Part shown: positions 1 through 8,673 of the stretch, one piece after another
Layout: each line of letters opens with the position of its first letter
Numbering within the stretch: the first letter of the stretch is position 1
Assembly: GCF_000271665.2 (NCBI RefSeq)
Contig: NZ_CP010978.1
Span: 1,210,501 to 1,274,500 of the forward strand
Direction: 5' to 3'
Source of the DNA: Pelosinus fermentans JBW45
GTDB lineage: Bacteria; Bacillota; Negativicutes; DSM-13327
Length of the DNA stretch: 64,000 bases
Notes under the pieces: generated by a model
Told to the model about the DNA's origin: nothing
Seen by the model: the letters and a program-made list of their open reading frames with translations, nothing else
The model's database searches: none
Translations under genes and position numbers: made by a program

Positions 1-100
1 ACGGCAAATAGCAAGAATTACTGGCATACATCAAAGTATTATTTTTAAGGCATAACATATCTTAGAAGCAGACGAACCGTCCCGCTGCTTCACATAATAA

Positions 101-145
101 AAACCTCCAAGTTGATGTCTCTATTTTACATCAACTTGGAGGTTT
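101..145. terminator. Perfect 18-bp hairpin, terminator-like
   Basis: Arms at 101-118 and 128-145 are exact reverse complements around a 9-nt loop. On the minus strand the stem is followed by a T-rich tract (TTTTTATT), so it best fits a terminator for the leftward gene at 310-603. The rest of 1-309 shows no credible gene. Confidence 0.6.
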
Positions 146-309
146 ACACAGATTTCGGGATAGTCTCGAAAATTGAACGTTCTCGCACAGCCTGACGTCC
201 CTAACTGTCATTAATGCTATACAATATTAAAATTCAGTAACTATCTACGGATAAGTAGCTTAATCAACGAGGGACGAGGTTGCTTGTCTCATTCAAATAA
301 GTATATATT

Positions 310-603
310 TTACCGCCTTGATGGTTCCCAGGACAATGCCTGCATGATAAATCGTATCGAGTCAGAAAACCCTTGCCGATAACTAACGGCCATACACGCT
401 GCTTCCCTCTCATCGTTTTTATCCGCCAGCCTACTTAAAATGAGTTGTAAATTCTGAGGAAGTGCTGCACGCAGCTCATCTTCACATTGTTTAGCCGCTA
501 TATCCGAATAATAATAGTCGTTTGATATTTGCTGCAGTGGTATATTAAGACTAACATCCTCCATAGAATCCATTGCACTTTCAAAAAGGCTTTCTTTTCT
601 CAC
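310..603 (-). CDS. Small hypothetical helical protein (97 aa)
   Basis: I do not recognise a named family with certainty. The 97-residue product is predicted mostly helical, acidic in the middle, with no signal peptide or membrane segment. A C-terminal pattern of the form Y-R-Q-G-F followed by a hydrophobic helix recalls short uncharacterised proteins of the DUF6809 type, but that is a weak resemblance. The start is a GTG at 601-603, preceded on the minus strand by a good ribosome binding site (AAGGAGAGG) about six bases upstream. A strong hairpin with a T tract at 101-145 lies downstream and could end its transcript. It stands alone, with no co-oriented neighbour that would suggest a role. 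Confidence 0.55.
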   Translation of the reverse strand: MRKESLFESAMDSMEDVSLNIPLQQISNDYYYSDIAAKQCEDELRAALPQNLQLILSRLADKNDEREAACMAVSYRQGFSDSIRFIMQALSWEPSRR

Positions 604-743
604 GATAATCCTCTCCTTAGTATCTAAAATGAGCTCCTGCCATATCCTTAACCATGTACTCCGTGTAATCTTGTTGTATAAACATTACGATTCCTTACCT
701 CTTCTAACGCCACTATATATCCCCCCATCTTCATACTGCATGA

Positions 744-779
744 GGTTTCTTCTATCCGTATGCACGGATAGAAGAAACC
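744..779. repeat. Perfect 16-bp inverted repeat
   Basis: Arms GGTTTCTTCTATCCGT (744-759) and its exact complement (764-779) enclose the loop ATGC. No T tract follows on either strand, so a simple terminator is not obvious. It could be a recombination or structural element near the ncRNA candidate and the twintron. Confidence 0.6.
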
Positions 780-808
780 AGCAAACAGTTGTTTTTGGGG
801 GAAATTAA

Positions 809-848
809 AAAGCGCATGCGAGGTCTATTCAACCTACACATGCGCTTT
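809..848 (-). terminator. Hairpin with T tail on the minus strand
   Basis: AAAGCGCATG at 809-818 pairs with CATGCGCTTT at 839-848. On the minus strand it is followed by CTTTTTAATTTCC, as expected for an intrinsic terminator. The same tail occurs in the opposite orientation at the end of the ncRNA candidate (1045-1058), so 797-1061 is bounded by imperfect inverted repeats. Confidence 0.5.
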
Positions 849-924
849 GCTTCATCTTGATTGCATGCAGACGCAAAGCCTCTGCCAATACACCACAATA
901 CTATTATCCCGAACATACCATCCC

Positions 925-953
925 TTGTCTTCAAGGAAAGATCACGGTATAAT
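925..953 (+). promoter_or_regulatory. Sigma-70-type promoter of ncRNA candidate
   Basis: TTGTCT (925-930) and a consensus TATAAT (948-953) are separated by exactly 17 bp. The expected transcription start, about 6 nt downstream, falls on the first base of the closing stem of the structured RNA at 959. Confidence 0.6.
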
Positions 954-958
954 AAATT

Positions 959-1051
959 GTCGTCGTAGACAGCTAGCTGTTACGTGTAGGTGCTCATTCA
1001 CCTGCTCGTGCCTAGGAGTGTTCCACCACTCTTAGGACACGGCGACTTTTT
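959..1051 (+). ncRNA. Candidate structured small RNA with own promoter and terminator
   Basis: The predicted transcript of about 93 nt folds into a closed multi-branch structure. Stem P1 pairs GTCGTCGT (959-966) with ACGGCGAC (1039-1046). An inner CGTGT/ACACG helix encloses two hairpins: AGGTG/CACCT, and CCTAGGAGTG/CACTCTTAGG around a TTCCAC loop. The 3' strand of P1 is followed directly by TTTTT, so termination would follow P1. No open reading frame of note lies inside. It does not match tmRNA, 6S, SRP RNA or RNase P RNA as I know them. It sits about 20 nt upstream of the outer group II intron, which may have inserted beside a terminator. The fold is read by eye from the sequence and the class is unknown. 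Confidence 0.45.
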
Positions 1052-1567
1052 AATTTCCACCTATTTCTAATTGTGCGCACGTTGTGCGCTTCATATATAT
1101 TTCACAGAAATCATCGCTCCTGCGTTGCGATGTAAGACAACCGACTTACCTTATGCGAAAGCCGCTGGGGGACAATAGCATGTCGGTAAAGTCAGGATTA
1201 GACAGCAACTGCTATCGAGTAGCCTGGCGAGTCAGGCCATATATGGTAAAGCCTGTGGGCTGAATCCGGGTCTGTGGCTGTGTAGGCGCTGCCGGACGTA
1301 AACTCCGGTATCAATGGGTATCTCCAATATTAATTAGATTGGGTATAAGCAGGCCTATTGACGCACCTGCGGTAAGTAGGGAAACGACCAACCGGGTACC
1401 TACGTATGGAAACACTATATGGAGCTGCCAAACGTGACCTGCCTAAGTACCGGCTGACGGTATATGGCAGAGAGCCCTAATAGTAGCCTAACGGCCTTCT
1501 GTAATGGGAGGCACATGGTGAAGGGGGGCAGTATTCCAAGTTCCAACCTTGAAAGGAGTTGCTTTGG

Positions 1568-2480
1568 ATGGAGCAATCAAAACTCATGGAAAGACTGGAA
1601 GGTTATCGTCGTCGGAATAACGCCGACCATGGCTATGTCAACGGTGACCTCTATCGGTTGTTCTACGATAGGGACTTGTACATCATCGCCTACAATTCCG
1701 TAAAGTCTAACGACGGGGCGGAGACCTCCGGTGCTGATGGCACCTCCCTACATGGCTTTTGCCAAGAGTGGATTACTGAACTTATTACATCCATGCGCGC
1801 TGAGTCATACCAGCCTCAGCCAAGCAGAACAACGATGATCCCTAAAAGCAATGGTAAGATGCGCAAGCTCAGTTTTCCAAACGGAAAGGATAAACTGGTT
1901 CAGGAAGCAATCCGCATTATCTTGGAGTGCATATACGAACCTACCTTCTCCAACCTCGCGCACGGCTTCCGGCCAAAACGTTCTACACAAAGCGCCGTCG
2001 CTGAAGTGGAGACTTGGGGAGGTACGATTTGGTTTATCGAGGGGGACATCTCCGCTTGCTTTGATGAAATTGATCATCGCATACTTGAAACAATACTTCG
2101 GGAACGTATTAACGATGAACGTTTTATCCGGCTCATCAATAAAATTCTTAAGGCCGGCTACTTCGACATGCAGCACAACTGTCATAGAGCTAAAACTGGG
2201 AACGCACAAGGCTCCTGCTGCAGCCCTATACTCTGCAATATCTATCTCGATAAGCTGGACAGATTTATGGAATGCACTATAGAGCGAGACACGAAAGGCA
2301 ACTGCCGCAGACAAAACCCTGACTATTCCAAAGCGAGATATCAATACAAAAAGGCAGTCAGCAACGGCAGCGACCCGCAGAGCATTAAGTCCCTTTTCAA
2401 CAAAATGAAAACCATCCCGTCAGGTGACAGATACGACCCTAACTTTCGCCGGGTAAAGTATGTACGCTACGCTGACGATT
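1568..2480 (+). CDS. Group II intron RT-maturase, 5' exon part
   Basis: This is the N-terminal part of a reverse transcriptase. It holds RT blocks up to the catalytic motif YADD, including the FRPKRSTQSA block, the first-Asp block (EGDISACFDEIDH) and an AQGSCCSPIL block. The ATG at 1568 follows GAAAGGAG at 1551-1558. Reading continues into the invariant YADD and then meets the 5' end of another intron (GTGCG at 2481). If the inner intron is removed, the codon split across 2480 and 4350-4351 becomes Phe. The protein then runs in frame as YADDFLIG into the part at 4350-5206. Unspliced, translation stops within a few codons after YADD. Confidence 0.85.
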
Positions 2481-4349
2481 GTGCGCCACGAAGGAGTGTC
2501 CAAGTAGCGTAGCTACTTGAAGGCAGCCATGCTGTACAGATGATGGTGGTAGGTCCACCGAAATCGCCATACAGGTGGAGGTTTCAAACTACCTTAAGGT
2601 GCTGTGGCCAAAATCCATGGTATTGAGCGTTAAGGAAAAGGCAGTGATAAAACTGTCAAGTGCGTATTAAGGAGATGAATGAACAAATGAACCACTTACG
2701 AAAATGTCGATAGCGTAGAGATTCCATCAAAACCAGGGGGTAGTCGTTAATCTGGGATAAGTCTAGGGGAAACCTGTTTACTGCCTAGACGGTGGGCGGC
2801 ATAAAGGTGGCATGAACTTAATACAGGCGTCTGTACGGAACGTGGGAACCCACGGGCTGATGTTAAGGGAGTATATCAAGCGGAAGAACCGCAAGATAAG
2901 AGTACCAATGCAGTCATGGGGGCAGATTGGGTTGTAGTAGTGATGAAGTTTCTGTAATGGGAATGGAGCGAAGAACCCGAATTATTCAGTTTCAAGAATA
3001 AGTCAACTTTGAAAGGAGGAGGAACTTATGCAAGAAACAAAGCCATACAGTATTTCCAAAAGAGCAGTAATTACTGCTTATGAAAGAGTGAAAGCAAATA
3101 AGGGAACCTATGGAGTGGATGAGCAATCTATTGAGGATTTTGAGAGAAAGCTAAATAATAATCTCTATAAGATTTGGAATAGAATGTCGTCAGGAAGTTA
3201 TTTCCCGAAACCTGTAAAGGCAGTAGCAATTCCAAAGAAGAATGGTGGAACTCGTATTTTAGGAATACCAACCGTAGAGGACAGGATAGCGCAGATGGTA
3301 GCGAAGTTATACTTTGAGCCATGCGTGGAACCGATATTTTACGAAGATTCCTATGGATACAGGCCGAATAAATCAGCAATACAGGCAATAGAAGTAACAA
3401 GGAGAAGGTGTTGGAGAAAAGACTGGGTTTTAGAGTTTGATATAAAGGGTCTATTTGATAACATCAGACATGATTACTTAATAGAAATGGTAAAACACCA
3501 AACAAAAGAAGAATGGATTCTTCTGTATGTACAAAGGTGGTTGACAGCACCGTTTCAAATGGAGGATGGAACGATTGTTCTAAGAACTTCAGGAACGCCA
3601 CAAGGTGGGGTAATCAGTCCTGTACTTGCCAATCTATTTTTACACTATGTATTTGATGATTATATGACGAAAGAGTTTCCAGCAATACCGTGGGCAAGAT
3701 ATGCGGATGATGGAATTGCACACTGTGTGTCTCTTAAACAAGCGAAATATTTGCAACGCAGACTACAGGAACGATTTGAGTGTTTTGGATTAGAATTAAA
3801 TTTGGATAAGACAAGAATTGTATATTGTAAAGATGATGACCGAATAGGAAATCATGAATACACCTCTTTTGATTTTCTGGGATATACATTCAGACCAAGA
3901 CATGCAAAGAATAAATGTGGAAAGTTCTTCACTAACTTTCTGCCAGCAATGGGAGAAAAGGCGAAGAAATCCATAAGAAAAGTAGTTAGAAAGTGGAAGT
4001 TGCAGTTGAAACCGGATAAGGACTTATTGGACATAGCAAATATGTTCAATAGCCAAATACAGGGATGGATTAATTACTACACGCATTTTTATAAATCAGA
4101 GATATATGAAGTATTAAGATATATTAATGGACGTCTTGTTTACTGGGTTCGCAAGAAATACAAGAATCGAAAATCAAGACAAAGAGCTGAACATTGGCTT
4201 GGAGAAATAGCAAAGCGTGATAGAAAACTGTTTGCACACTGGAAATTTGGGATACTGCCAACGGCTGGATAATGGGAGCTGTATGAGCTGAGAGGTTCAC
4301 GTACAGTTCTGAGAGAGACTTAGGGGGAAGTTCCCTAGGTCTACTTGCT
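2481..4349 (+). mobile_element. Inner group II intron nested in the outer RT gene
   Basis: It begins with the group II 5' consensus GTGCGCC directly after the Asp-Asp codons of the host RT. About 545 nt of non-coding intron RNA run to 3027. It then encodes a complete RT (3028-4272) and carries a domain V-like hairpin at about 4276-4310 (GAGCTGTATGAGCTGAGAGG, then GTACAGTTC) and a domain VI-like hairpin (GACTTAGGG/CCCTAGGTC). The 3' boundary was set by restoring the host reading frame. 4349 gives YADDFLIG, and 4346 is the other in-frame choice. Insertion in the exact YADD codons of another intron's RT makes this a twintron. Confidence 0.85.
3028..4272 (+). CDS. ltrA: Group II intron reverse transcriptase/maturase (inner, intact)
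   Basis: The 414-residue product has the full RT palm and fingers, including SYGYRPNKSA, the catalytic-Asp block (LEFDIKGLFDNI), GTPQGGVISPVLANL and an intact RYADD. A maturase X domain follows (FNSQIQGWINYYTHFY) and then a basic tail. There is no HNH endonuclease motif at the C-terminus, so mobility would be endonuclease-independent, as in other En-minus intron classes. The ATG at 3028 has an excellent site (GAAAGGAGGAGG). The gene is AT-rich compared with the outer RT, which suggests a separate origin. It probably promotes splicing of the inner intron and retargeting. Confidence 0.9.
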   Translation: MQETKPYSISKRAVITAYERVKANKGTYGVDEQSIEDFERKLNNNLYKIWNRMSSGSYFPKPVKAVAIPKKNGGTRILGIPTVEDRIAQMVAKLYFEPCVEPIFYEDSYGYRPNKSAIQAIEVTRRRCWRKDWVLEFDIKGLFDNIRHDYLIEMVKHQTKEEWILLYVQRWLTAPFQMEDGTIVLRTSGTPQGGVISPVLANLFLHYVFDDYMTKEFPAIPWARYADDGIAHCVSLKQAKYLQRRLQERFECFGLELNLDKTRIVYCKDDDRIGNHEYTSFDFLGYTFRPRHAKNKCGKFFTNFLPAMGEKAKKSIRKVVRKWKLQLKPDKDLLDIANMFNSQIQGWINYYTHFYKSEIYEVLRYINGRLVYWVRKKYKNRKSRQRAEHWLGEIAKRDRKLFAHWKFGILPTAG

Positions 4350-5206
4350 TCCTGATTGGCCTGATTGCTCCCAAAGCCTATGCAGTCGTTTTGAAACAGA
4401 GAATCAAGGAATTCCTGAAAAACAATCTTTGCCTCAGGTTAAGTGACGAGAAAACTAAAATCACACACGCCGCAGATAAAAACGTAGTTTTTCTCGGATA
4501 TATCATCCGCAAGGGCTACGGCAACCACAACAGATTTAAATGCGATCCTTTTGACCCAACCCTCCGCATTTACATGAATGTGGAGGGTATCCTGAAAAAG
4601 CTGCGTGAAAACGGCATGTGTATAGCCAATGACTATCCCGTTGGTATCGCTCGTCTTCTTAGAGAACCCCCGGAAGAAATCATCAGATATGGCAACCAGG
4701 TACTCCGTGGACTACTGACTCAGCAACGCGGCTGCTACAACTTCTTTAAGGGCGGACACATCCAATACATCGTGCAGTTTTCCATAGCTAAAACTCTAGC
4801 TCGCAAATTCGACATAAGCTTAAAGAAAATTTTCGCACGCTACGGCAAGTCTCTTTCGGTCAATTATGAAAACGCCAAAGGCTACACCCGCTCAATTAGT
4901 TTGGCACTGTACAAGTCTTTTTCAAGGCAAAAGAGCTTCTTCGCTACTGTCAAATCGGCAATTACATCATTTCACCTGCCGAGTTACAGCTTGGTAAACC
5001 CGCTTACCCGTGCTTGCTACATCTGCGGTAATCCGCATCTTCATGTCAGCATGTATCACAGGCAAACAAAGAAAAAGCTCATTAAGCCCTATCCACCGAT
5101 TGTCACTGTCATGCTGACGATCAACCGGCGTCAGATACCCTTATGCAACCACTGTTTTGCCAATATCGAAACCAACAGGTTTCATCTTAATCAACTCAGT
5201 CGATGA
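4350..5206 (+). CDS. Group II intron RT-maturase, 3' exon part with Cys-pair tail
   Basis: This continues the outer RT after the inner intron. It begins in frame with FLIGLIAPKAYAVVLKQR and runs through the thumb/X maturase region. It ends in a zinc-binding-like segment with CYIC near the start and CNHC near the end, plus several His residues, consistent with a diverged HNH endonuclease. The frame is open throughout, so the outer RT appears functional apart from the nested intron. Domain V of the outer intron starts about 20 nt after its stop. On its own it has no credible ribosome binding site, so it is an exon and not a separate gene. Confidence 0.85.
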
Positions 5207-5294
5207 TAACTCATTTGGAATATGGAGAGCCGTATGCGGTGAAAATCGCTTGTACGGTTCGGGAAGGGGCGGATTACTTTGTTAATCCGCCTAT

Positions 5295-5701
5295 TTCATA
5301 TATTACAATTCTTTGGGATTGCAAGCAAAAGTAAAGTGAAAATCTAAGTTTGGACAATTACAGTAACTACTCACCCGTAGGTAGTCACTGAAGTACCATA
5401 TTCGTGTTTGACTTCAGATGACGAGTAGATTATAATCTAAACATATTAGTGTATATACACTGAATAAAAATAAACATAGGAAAAGGTATTATGAATTGAA
5501 ACCGAGTGGACTGACTATTGCCCAATTGGGCTTGCTACGGCACCTTGAGTTAGTTCCGCGATCCGAAGCGCTTGTGAAACAATATTGTTATGGATGGATT
5601 TTTACATCCTGATGTGTGTATGTGCACATATCAGGCATAATAATATAAAAAATATAAGCAGGGGTGCTGATAGGCGTATTGACAGAAAGGAGGCTGGATC
5701 A
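5295..5701. other. Non-coding stretch after the twintron
   Basis: This runs from the 3' exon of the outer intron to the QueG-like gene. I see no credible gene, strong hairpin or RNA class. The only notable site is the AAAGGAGG ribosome binding site just before 5702. Confidence 0.4.
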
Positions 5702-6742
5702 ATGGAATCGTTAGTAACAGAGATAAAGAATGCAGCCCTCAGTATGGGGTATGAAAAGTGCGGCATTATTAAAATAGCTGATATGGCGGATTTTGAGGAA
5801 AAGCTTAACGAACGAATGGAGCATCTTCCAGAAACGAAACCTTTTTACGAACGCTTTACTGGTTTCGCTCATTTGCAAGATACTTATCCGTGGGCAAAAT
5901 CCATTGTTGTTTGCGTAGGGCAATATGGAAAATATCACGTACCTGAGCATCTACAAGGTTTGATTGGCAAGGCCTATTTATTTGACAACAGAATTGATGA
6001 GCGCGCTAAAGAGCATCAGGAAAGTTTGCGGTTTGAAGCAGCTATGCAAAAGATAGGGCTTAAAACCGAGACAAGCCGAAAATTTGGCATTACTGCGCTG
6101 CGTTGGGCGGCAGTAAAAGCTGGGCTTGGCATCGCCCGGAGAAATAATTTCTTCTATACCGAATCGGGATCATGGGTACATTTGGAGGCCTGGTTGATCG
6201 ACAAAGAGTTGGAATTGATAGAAGTCCCGGCAGTAAAGGAATGCCCCGAGCATTGTAATTTGTGCGTCAAATCCTGTCCAACAGCTTCTTTGTCAAAACC
6301 TTATACAATGAATCCCTTATCGTGTATTTCTTTCCTCACCACATTCGGCGGACGGAACTTGCCGCACGAAAGATGCAGTGGGCAAATGGGCGGCTGGATT
6401 TACGGCTGTGATGTATGCCAGGATGTTTGTCCGATGAATAAAAGTTGCTGGAAGGCAACTGAAGAATTTCCCGCTTTGGCTGAATTAAGTGAACATATTT
6501 CCCTGGAAAAAGTTCTTAAGATGGATTATGACTTTCTGGCGCAAGTAATGCCAGCCAAGTTTTTCTATATAACTAAGGACGATGCCTGGAAATGGAAAGT
6601 CAATGCCATCAATGCAATGGTGAATGACTACAAAGCGGAGTATGCGGAGCCTATATATGACGCATGCAATGACAGCAATGAAAAGGTAAGAGAAATGGCG
6701 GAATGGGCAATAAACAAATTGAATCTGCGTAAAAAGGGATGA
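5702..6742 (+). CDS. QueG-like 4Fe-4S double-cluster protein
   Basis: The 346-residue protein resembles epoxyqueuosine reductase (QueG) and related corrinoid/Fe-S reductases. It has an N-terminal DUF1730-like region (FGITALRWAAVKAGLGIARRN). A ferredoxin-type pair of Cys motifs follows (CPEHCNLCVKSCP, then CDVCQDVCP), suited to two 4Fe-4S clusters, and then a HEAT-like helical tail. QueG makes queuosine in tRNA. Several diverged paralogues in anaerobes have unknown substrates, and the segment between the Cys motifs is longer than in typical QueG, so I keep the function open. ATG 5702 is chosen because AAAGGAGG lies 8 bases upstream. No queuosine genes are adjacent. Confidence 0.75.
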   Translation: MESLVTEIKNAALSMGYEKCGIIKIADMADFEEKLNERMEHLPETKPFYERFTGFAHLQDTYPWAKSIVVCVGQYGKYHVPEHLQGLIGKAYLFDNRIDERAKEHQESLRFEAAMQKIGLKTETSRKFGITALRWAAVKAGLGIARRNNFFYTESGSWVHLEAWLIDKELELIEVPAVKECPEHCNLCVKSCPTASLSKPYTMNPLSCISFLTTFGGRNLPHERCSGQMGGWIYGCDVCQDVCPMNKSCWKATEEFPALAELSEHISLEKVLKMDYDFLAQVMPAKFFYITKDDAWKWKVNAINAMVNDYKAEYAEPIYDACNDSNEKVREMAEWAINKLNLRKKG

Positions 6743-7217
6743 CGTCGGCTATGTGGTAAAAGAAGCCATCAGGCGCGGCGAGCAGGCGATGGTCGAAGAA
6801 GCTAGGGTGAATGGAAAAGCACATCAGAACGCAAATTCGGAAAAACATCCCAATATTTGGAATAGGTAAACGATTATGTTATACTACGTAAGTAAAATAT
6901 ATATTTGCTGATCAGTAAACTGAAGGCTAAGGAAAAAACACTCAAGTGTTAGGATTACTGCTTTTCTGGAAAAAACTAACCTAAATCGTCCCGTCAGTAC
7001 GGGAACATATCTTTTGGAAGCATCAATTTTTTCCTATATCGAAAGGTTTAACCCATCAAGGAACGAAGTGGATTTACCTGGCGATGTTTTTTCCCTGTGT
7101 TACTGTGCGAAGGGAAACAGATAAATGGTTTTGTTCAGGATTATGATTGGTGGGACATTGGGAAAATGAATGATTATGATACACTTGTCCATATGCCACC
7201 GCAGCAAGCCGAGCTTT

Positions 7218-7313
7218 ATTAATAATCAAATTAAAGCTTTTATCTTTGATATGGATGGCGTACTTACTGATACTGTGGAATATCATTTTCAATCCTGGCA
7301 AGAACTAGTATGA
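7218..7313 (+). pseudogene. pgmB: Beta-phosphoglucomutase N-terminal fragment
   Basis: About 30 codons read IKAFIFDMDGVLTDTVEYHF and then SWQELV before a TGA. This is the HAD-superfamily motif I (DxDGVLTDT) with the Glu-Tyr-His continuation that is typical of beta-phosphoglucomutase. The remaining nine-tenths of the gene, including motifs II-IV, are missing, so it cannot be functional. Only the first 30 codons can be compared, so other HAD phosphatases are possible. Confidence 0.6.
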
Positions 7314-7337
7314 ACTAAATATTTCTTTTTCCATTAA

Positions 7338-7460
7338 TAAGGCAGTAATTTTTTTGTCGAAAAGTGATTTTAATATCAGCGAAATTGCCATGGCTGTCGG
7401 CTTTGATGATAGTAATTATTTCAGCCGATTATTTAAAAGTACCAAAAAGCATCACCATCT
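7338..7460 (+). pseudogene. AraC-family regulator C-terminal fragment
   Basis: The frame reads FLSKSDFNISEIAMAVGFDD followed by SNYFSRLFKSTKK. This is the second helix-turn-helix of AraC/XylS regulators (ISEIA..VGF.D.NYFSR.FKK). The upstream ligand domain and first HTH are absent, and the end runs into the terminator hairpin. It is interpreted as a truncated remnant of the regulator of the lost sugar locus. Confidence 0.65.
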
Positions 7461-7482
7461 GCGATACGAAAGTAAGAAGCTA

Positions 7483-7526
7483 AAAACAGGGGAGTCGCTT
7501 TTTATCAAGCGAAACTCCCCTGTTTT
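7483..7526. terminator. Bidirectional intrinsic terminator
   Basis: AAAACAGGGGAGTCGCTT (7483-7500) pairs with AAGCGAAACTCCCCTGTTTT (7507-7526) around TTTATC, with one bulge. T/A tracts on both flanks let it serve both strands, including the leftward CDF gene. Confidence 0.75.
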
Positions 7527-7617
7527 ACTGAAATTTCGGTGACGGTTCGAAACCACTGAAGAAGTCACCTATATTGATTCGTTACCTATTAAGGGACCAT
7601 TTTTATATGCATTGTCC

Positions 7618-8556
7618 TTAGGTTCGTGCATGGAGGGGGGGAGTTACCTGCAGGCATGTTTCATGATTGAAGTCTGCTATTTCAATTTGGATCGTAGTGT
7701 GGTTAATTTGAAACTGGTCGCGAATGATGCTGATTGCCTCCTGCAGGATGGTTTGGGCGTCTTGGCTCCCTTCAATTAACAGATGGCAGCTTAGTGAGTC
7801 GAGACCGGAGGTGATTGTCCAGATGTGAAGATCGTGGACATTACGAACGCCATCGATACGTTGCAGAGATTCTCTTACTTCCATCCAGTTGATTGTAGGA
7901 GGCGTTCCTTCGAGCAGAATGTTCACCGATTCATTGATCACACCCCACGCGCTTCGCAGAATTAACATTGCAACAATGACGCTGATGATGGGATCAGCCG
8001 TATACCAGGAGAAGAAATACATCAATAGCCCTGCGATTATGGCCCCGACAGAGCCGAGGGCATCGCCAAGAACATGAAGATATGCACTGCGTAGATTAAT
8101 GCTCTTGTCCATGTTTCCCTTTTTCGTCAATACCAAGGCACTTAATAAGTTGGCGAGCAAGCCGATCGCAGCAATGGCGATCATGTAGATACTATTGACT
8201 GACGGCGGTGCGAAGAAGCGTCCGTAGGCTTCCCAAACAATCAAGCCGGCAATAATAAATAAAGTCATTCCATTGAAAAAAGCGGCCAGTATTTCAAAAC
8301 GGTAAAATCCATAGGTTTTTTGGGGTGACGGCGGTTTAAGTGCCAAAACAGTTGCAAACAGACTTAATCCCAGTGAGGTAGTGTCACTGAGCATGTGTCC
8401 GGCATCAGAGAGCAAAGCAAGACTATTTGTAAACAATCCCCCCAGGAATTCAAGAACCATGATACCTGCGGTGATGATCAGTGATATTGTGAGTGCGGTG
8501 CGGTTGTTTTTTCCATGAAGAGGTCCTTCATGACTATGACCATGATGATGCCCCAT
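7618..8556 (-). CDS. CDF-family divalent metal (Zn/Cd/Co) exporter
   Basis: This 312-residue cation diffusion facilitator exports zinc-like metals in exchange for protons. It has the His-rich N-terminus (GHHHGHSHE) and six predicted membrane helices. Metal site A is seen in helix II (SDAGHMLSD) and helix V (HVLGDALGS), where the HxxxD pairs predict Zn2+ preference. The cytosolic C-terminal domain (NVHDLHIWTI) supports dimerisation and metal sensing. Its length is normal for the ZitB/CzcD branch. It is a single transcription unit with its own terminator at 7483-7526, and no metal-responsive regulator is adjacent. Confidence 0.92.
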   Translation of the reverse strand: MGHHHGHSHEGPLHGKNNRTALTISLIITAGIMVLEFLGGLFTNSLALLSDAGHMLSDTTSLGLSLFATVLALKPPSPQKTYGFYRFEILAAFFNGMTLFIIAGLIVWEAYGRFFAPPSVNSIYMIAIAAIGLLANLLSALVLTKKGNMDKSINLRSAYLHVLGDALGSVGAIIAGLLMYFFSWYTADPIISVIVAMLILRSAWGVINESVNILLEGTPPTINWMEVRESLQRIDGVRNVHDLHIWTITSGLDSLSCHLLIEGSQDAQTILQEAISIIRDQFQINHTTIQIEIADFNHETCLQVTPPLHART

Positions 8557-8673
8557 ATGATGTCTCCTTGTACGTTATTCACTGCTCTATTTCCTGGTTT
8601 TCGTCGACGATAAGGAAATCCTTCTGTTTACATTATATCACAAAGAATAACCCCATCCTGACACGCGTATTTA

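Larger units (their letters stand above)
1073..5294 (+). mobile_element. Outer group II intron of a twintron
   Basis: The 3' end is clear. Domain V spans roughly 5226-5262 (GAGCCGTATGCGGTGAAAAT, then GTACGGTTC). It is followed by a domain VI hairpin (GGCGGATTA/TAATCCGCC), and the element ends in CTAT at 5294. The 5' end is ambiguous between two GTGCG boundaries at 1073 and 1084. About 480 nt of structured intron RNA (domains I-IV) precede the reverse transcriptase start at 1568. The intron carries its own RT-maturase gene, which is interrupted by a second intron at 2481-4349. Autonomous mobility of the outer intron would need the inner one to be spliced out first, which is inference. Confidence 0.85.
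6743..7480 (+). pseudogene. Decayed gene region with sugar-metabolism remnants
   Basis: No intact gene is present. Forward-strand translations show successive fragments. After the QueG-like stop, another frame reads about 35 residues of helical protein. Near 7115-7220 a frame reads INGFVQDYDWWDIGKMNDYD before a stop. Two recognisable remnants follow and are listed separately: a beta-phosphoglucomutase N-terminus and an AraC C-terminal helix-turn-helix. Together they look like the residue of a deleted carbohydrate locus with its regulator. Confidence 0.5.

Noticed and set aside
1805-2344. Long reverse-strand reading inside the outer RT gene
   Set aside because: It is antisense to clear RT motifs and has no ribosome binding site or family match.
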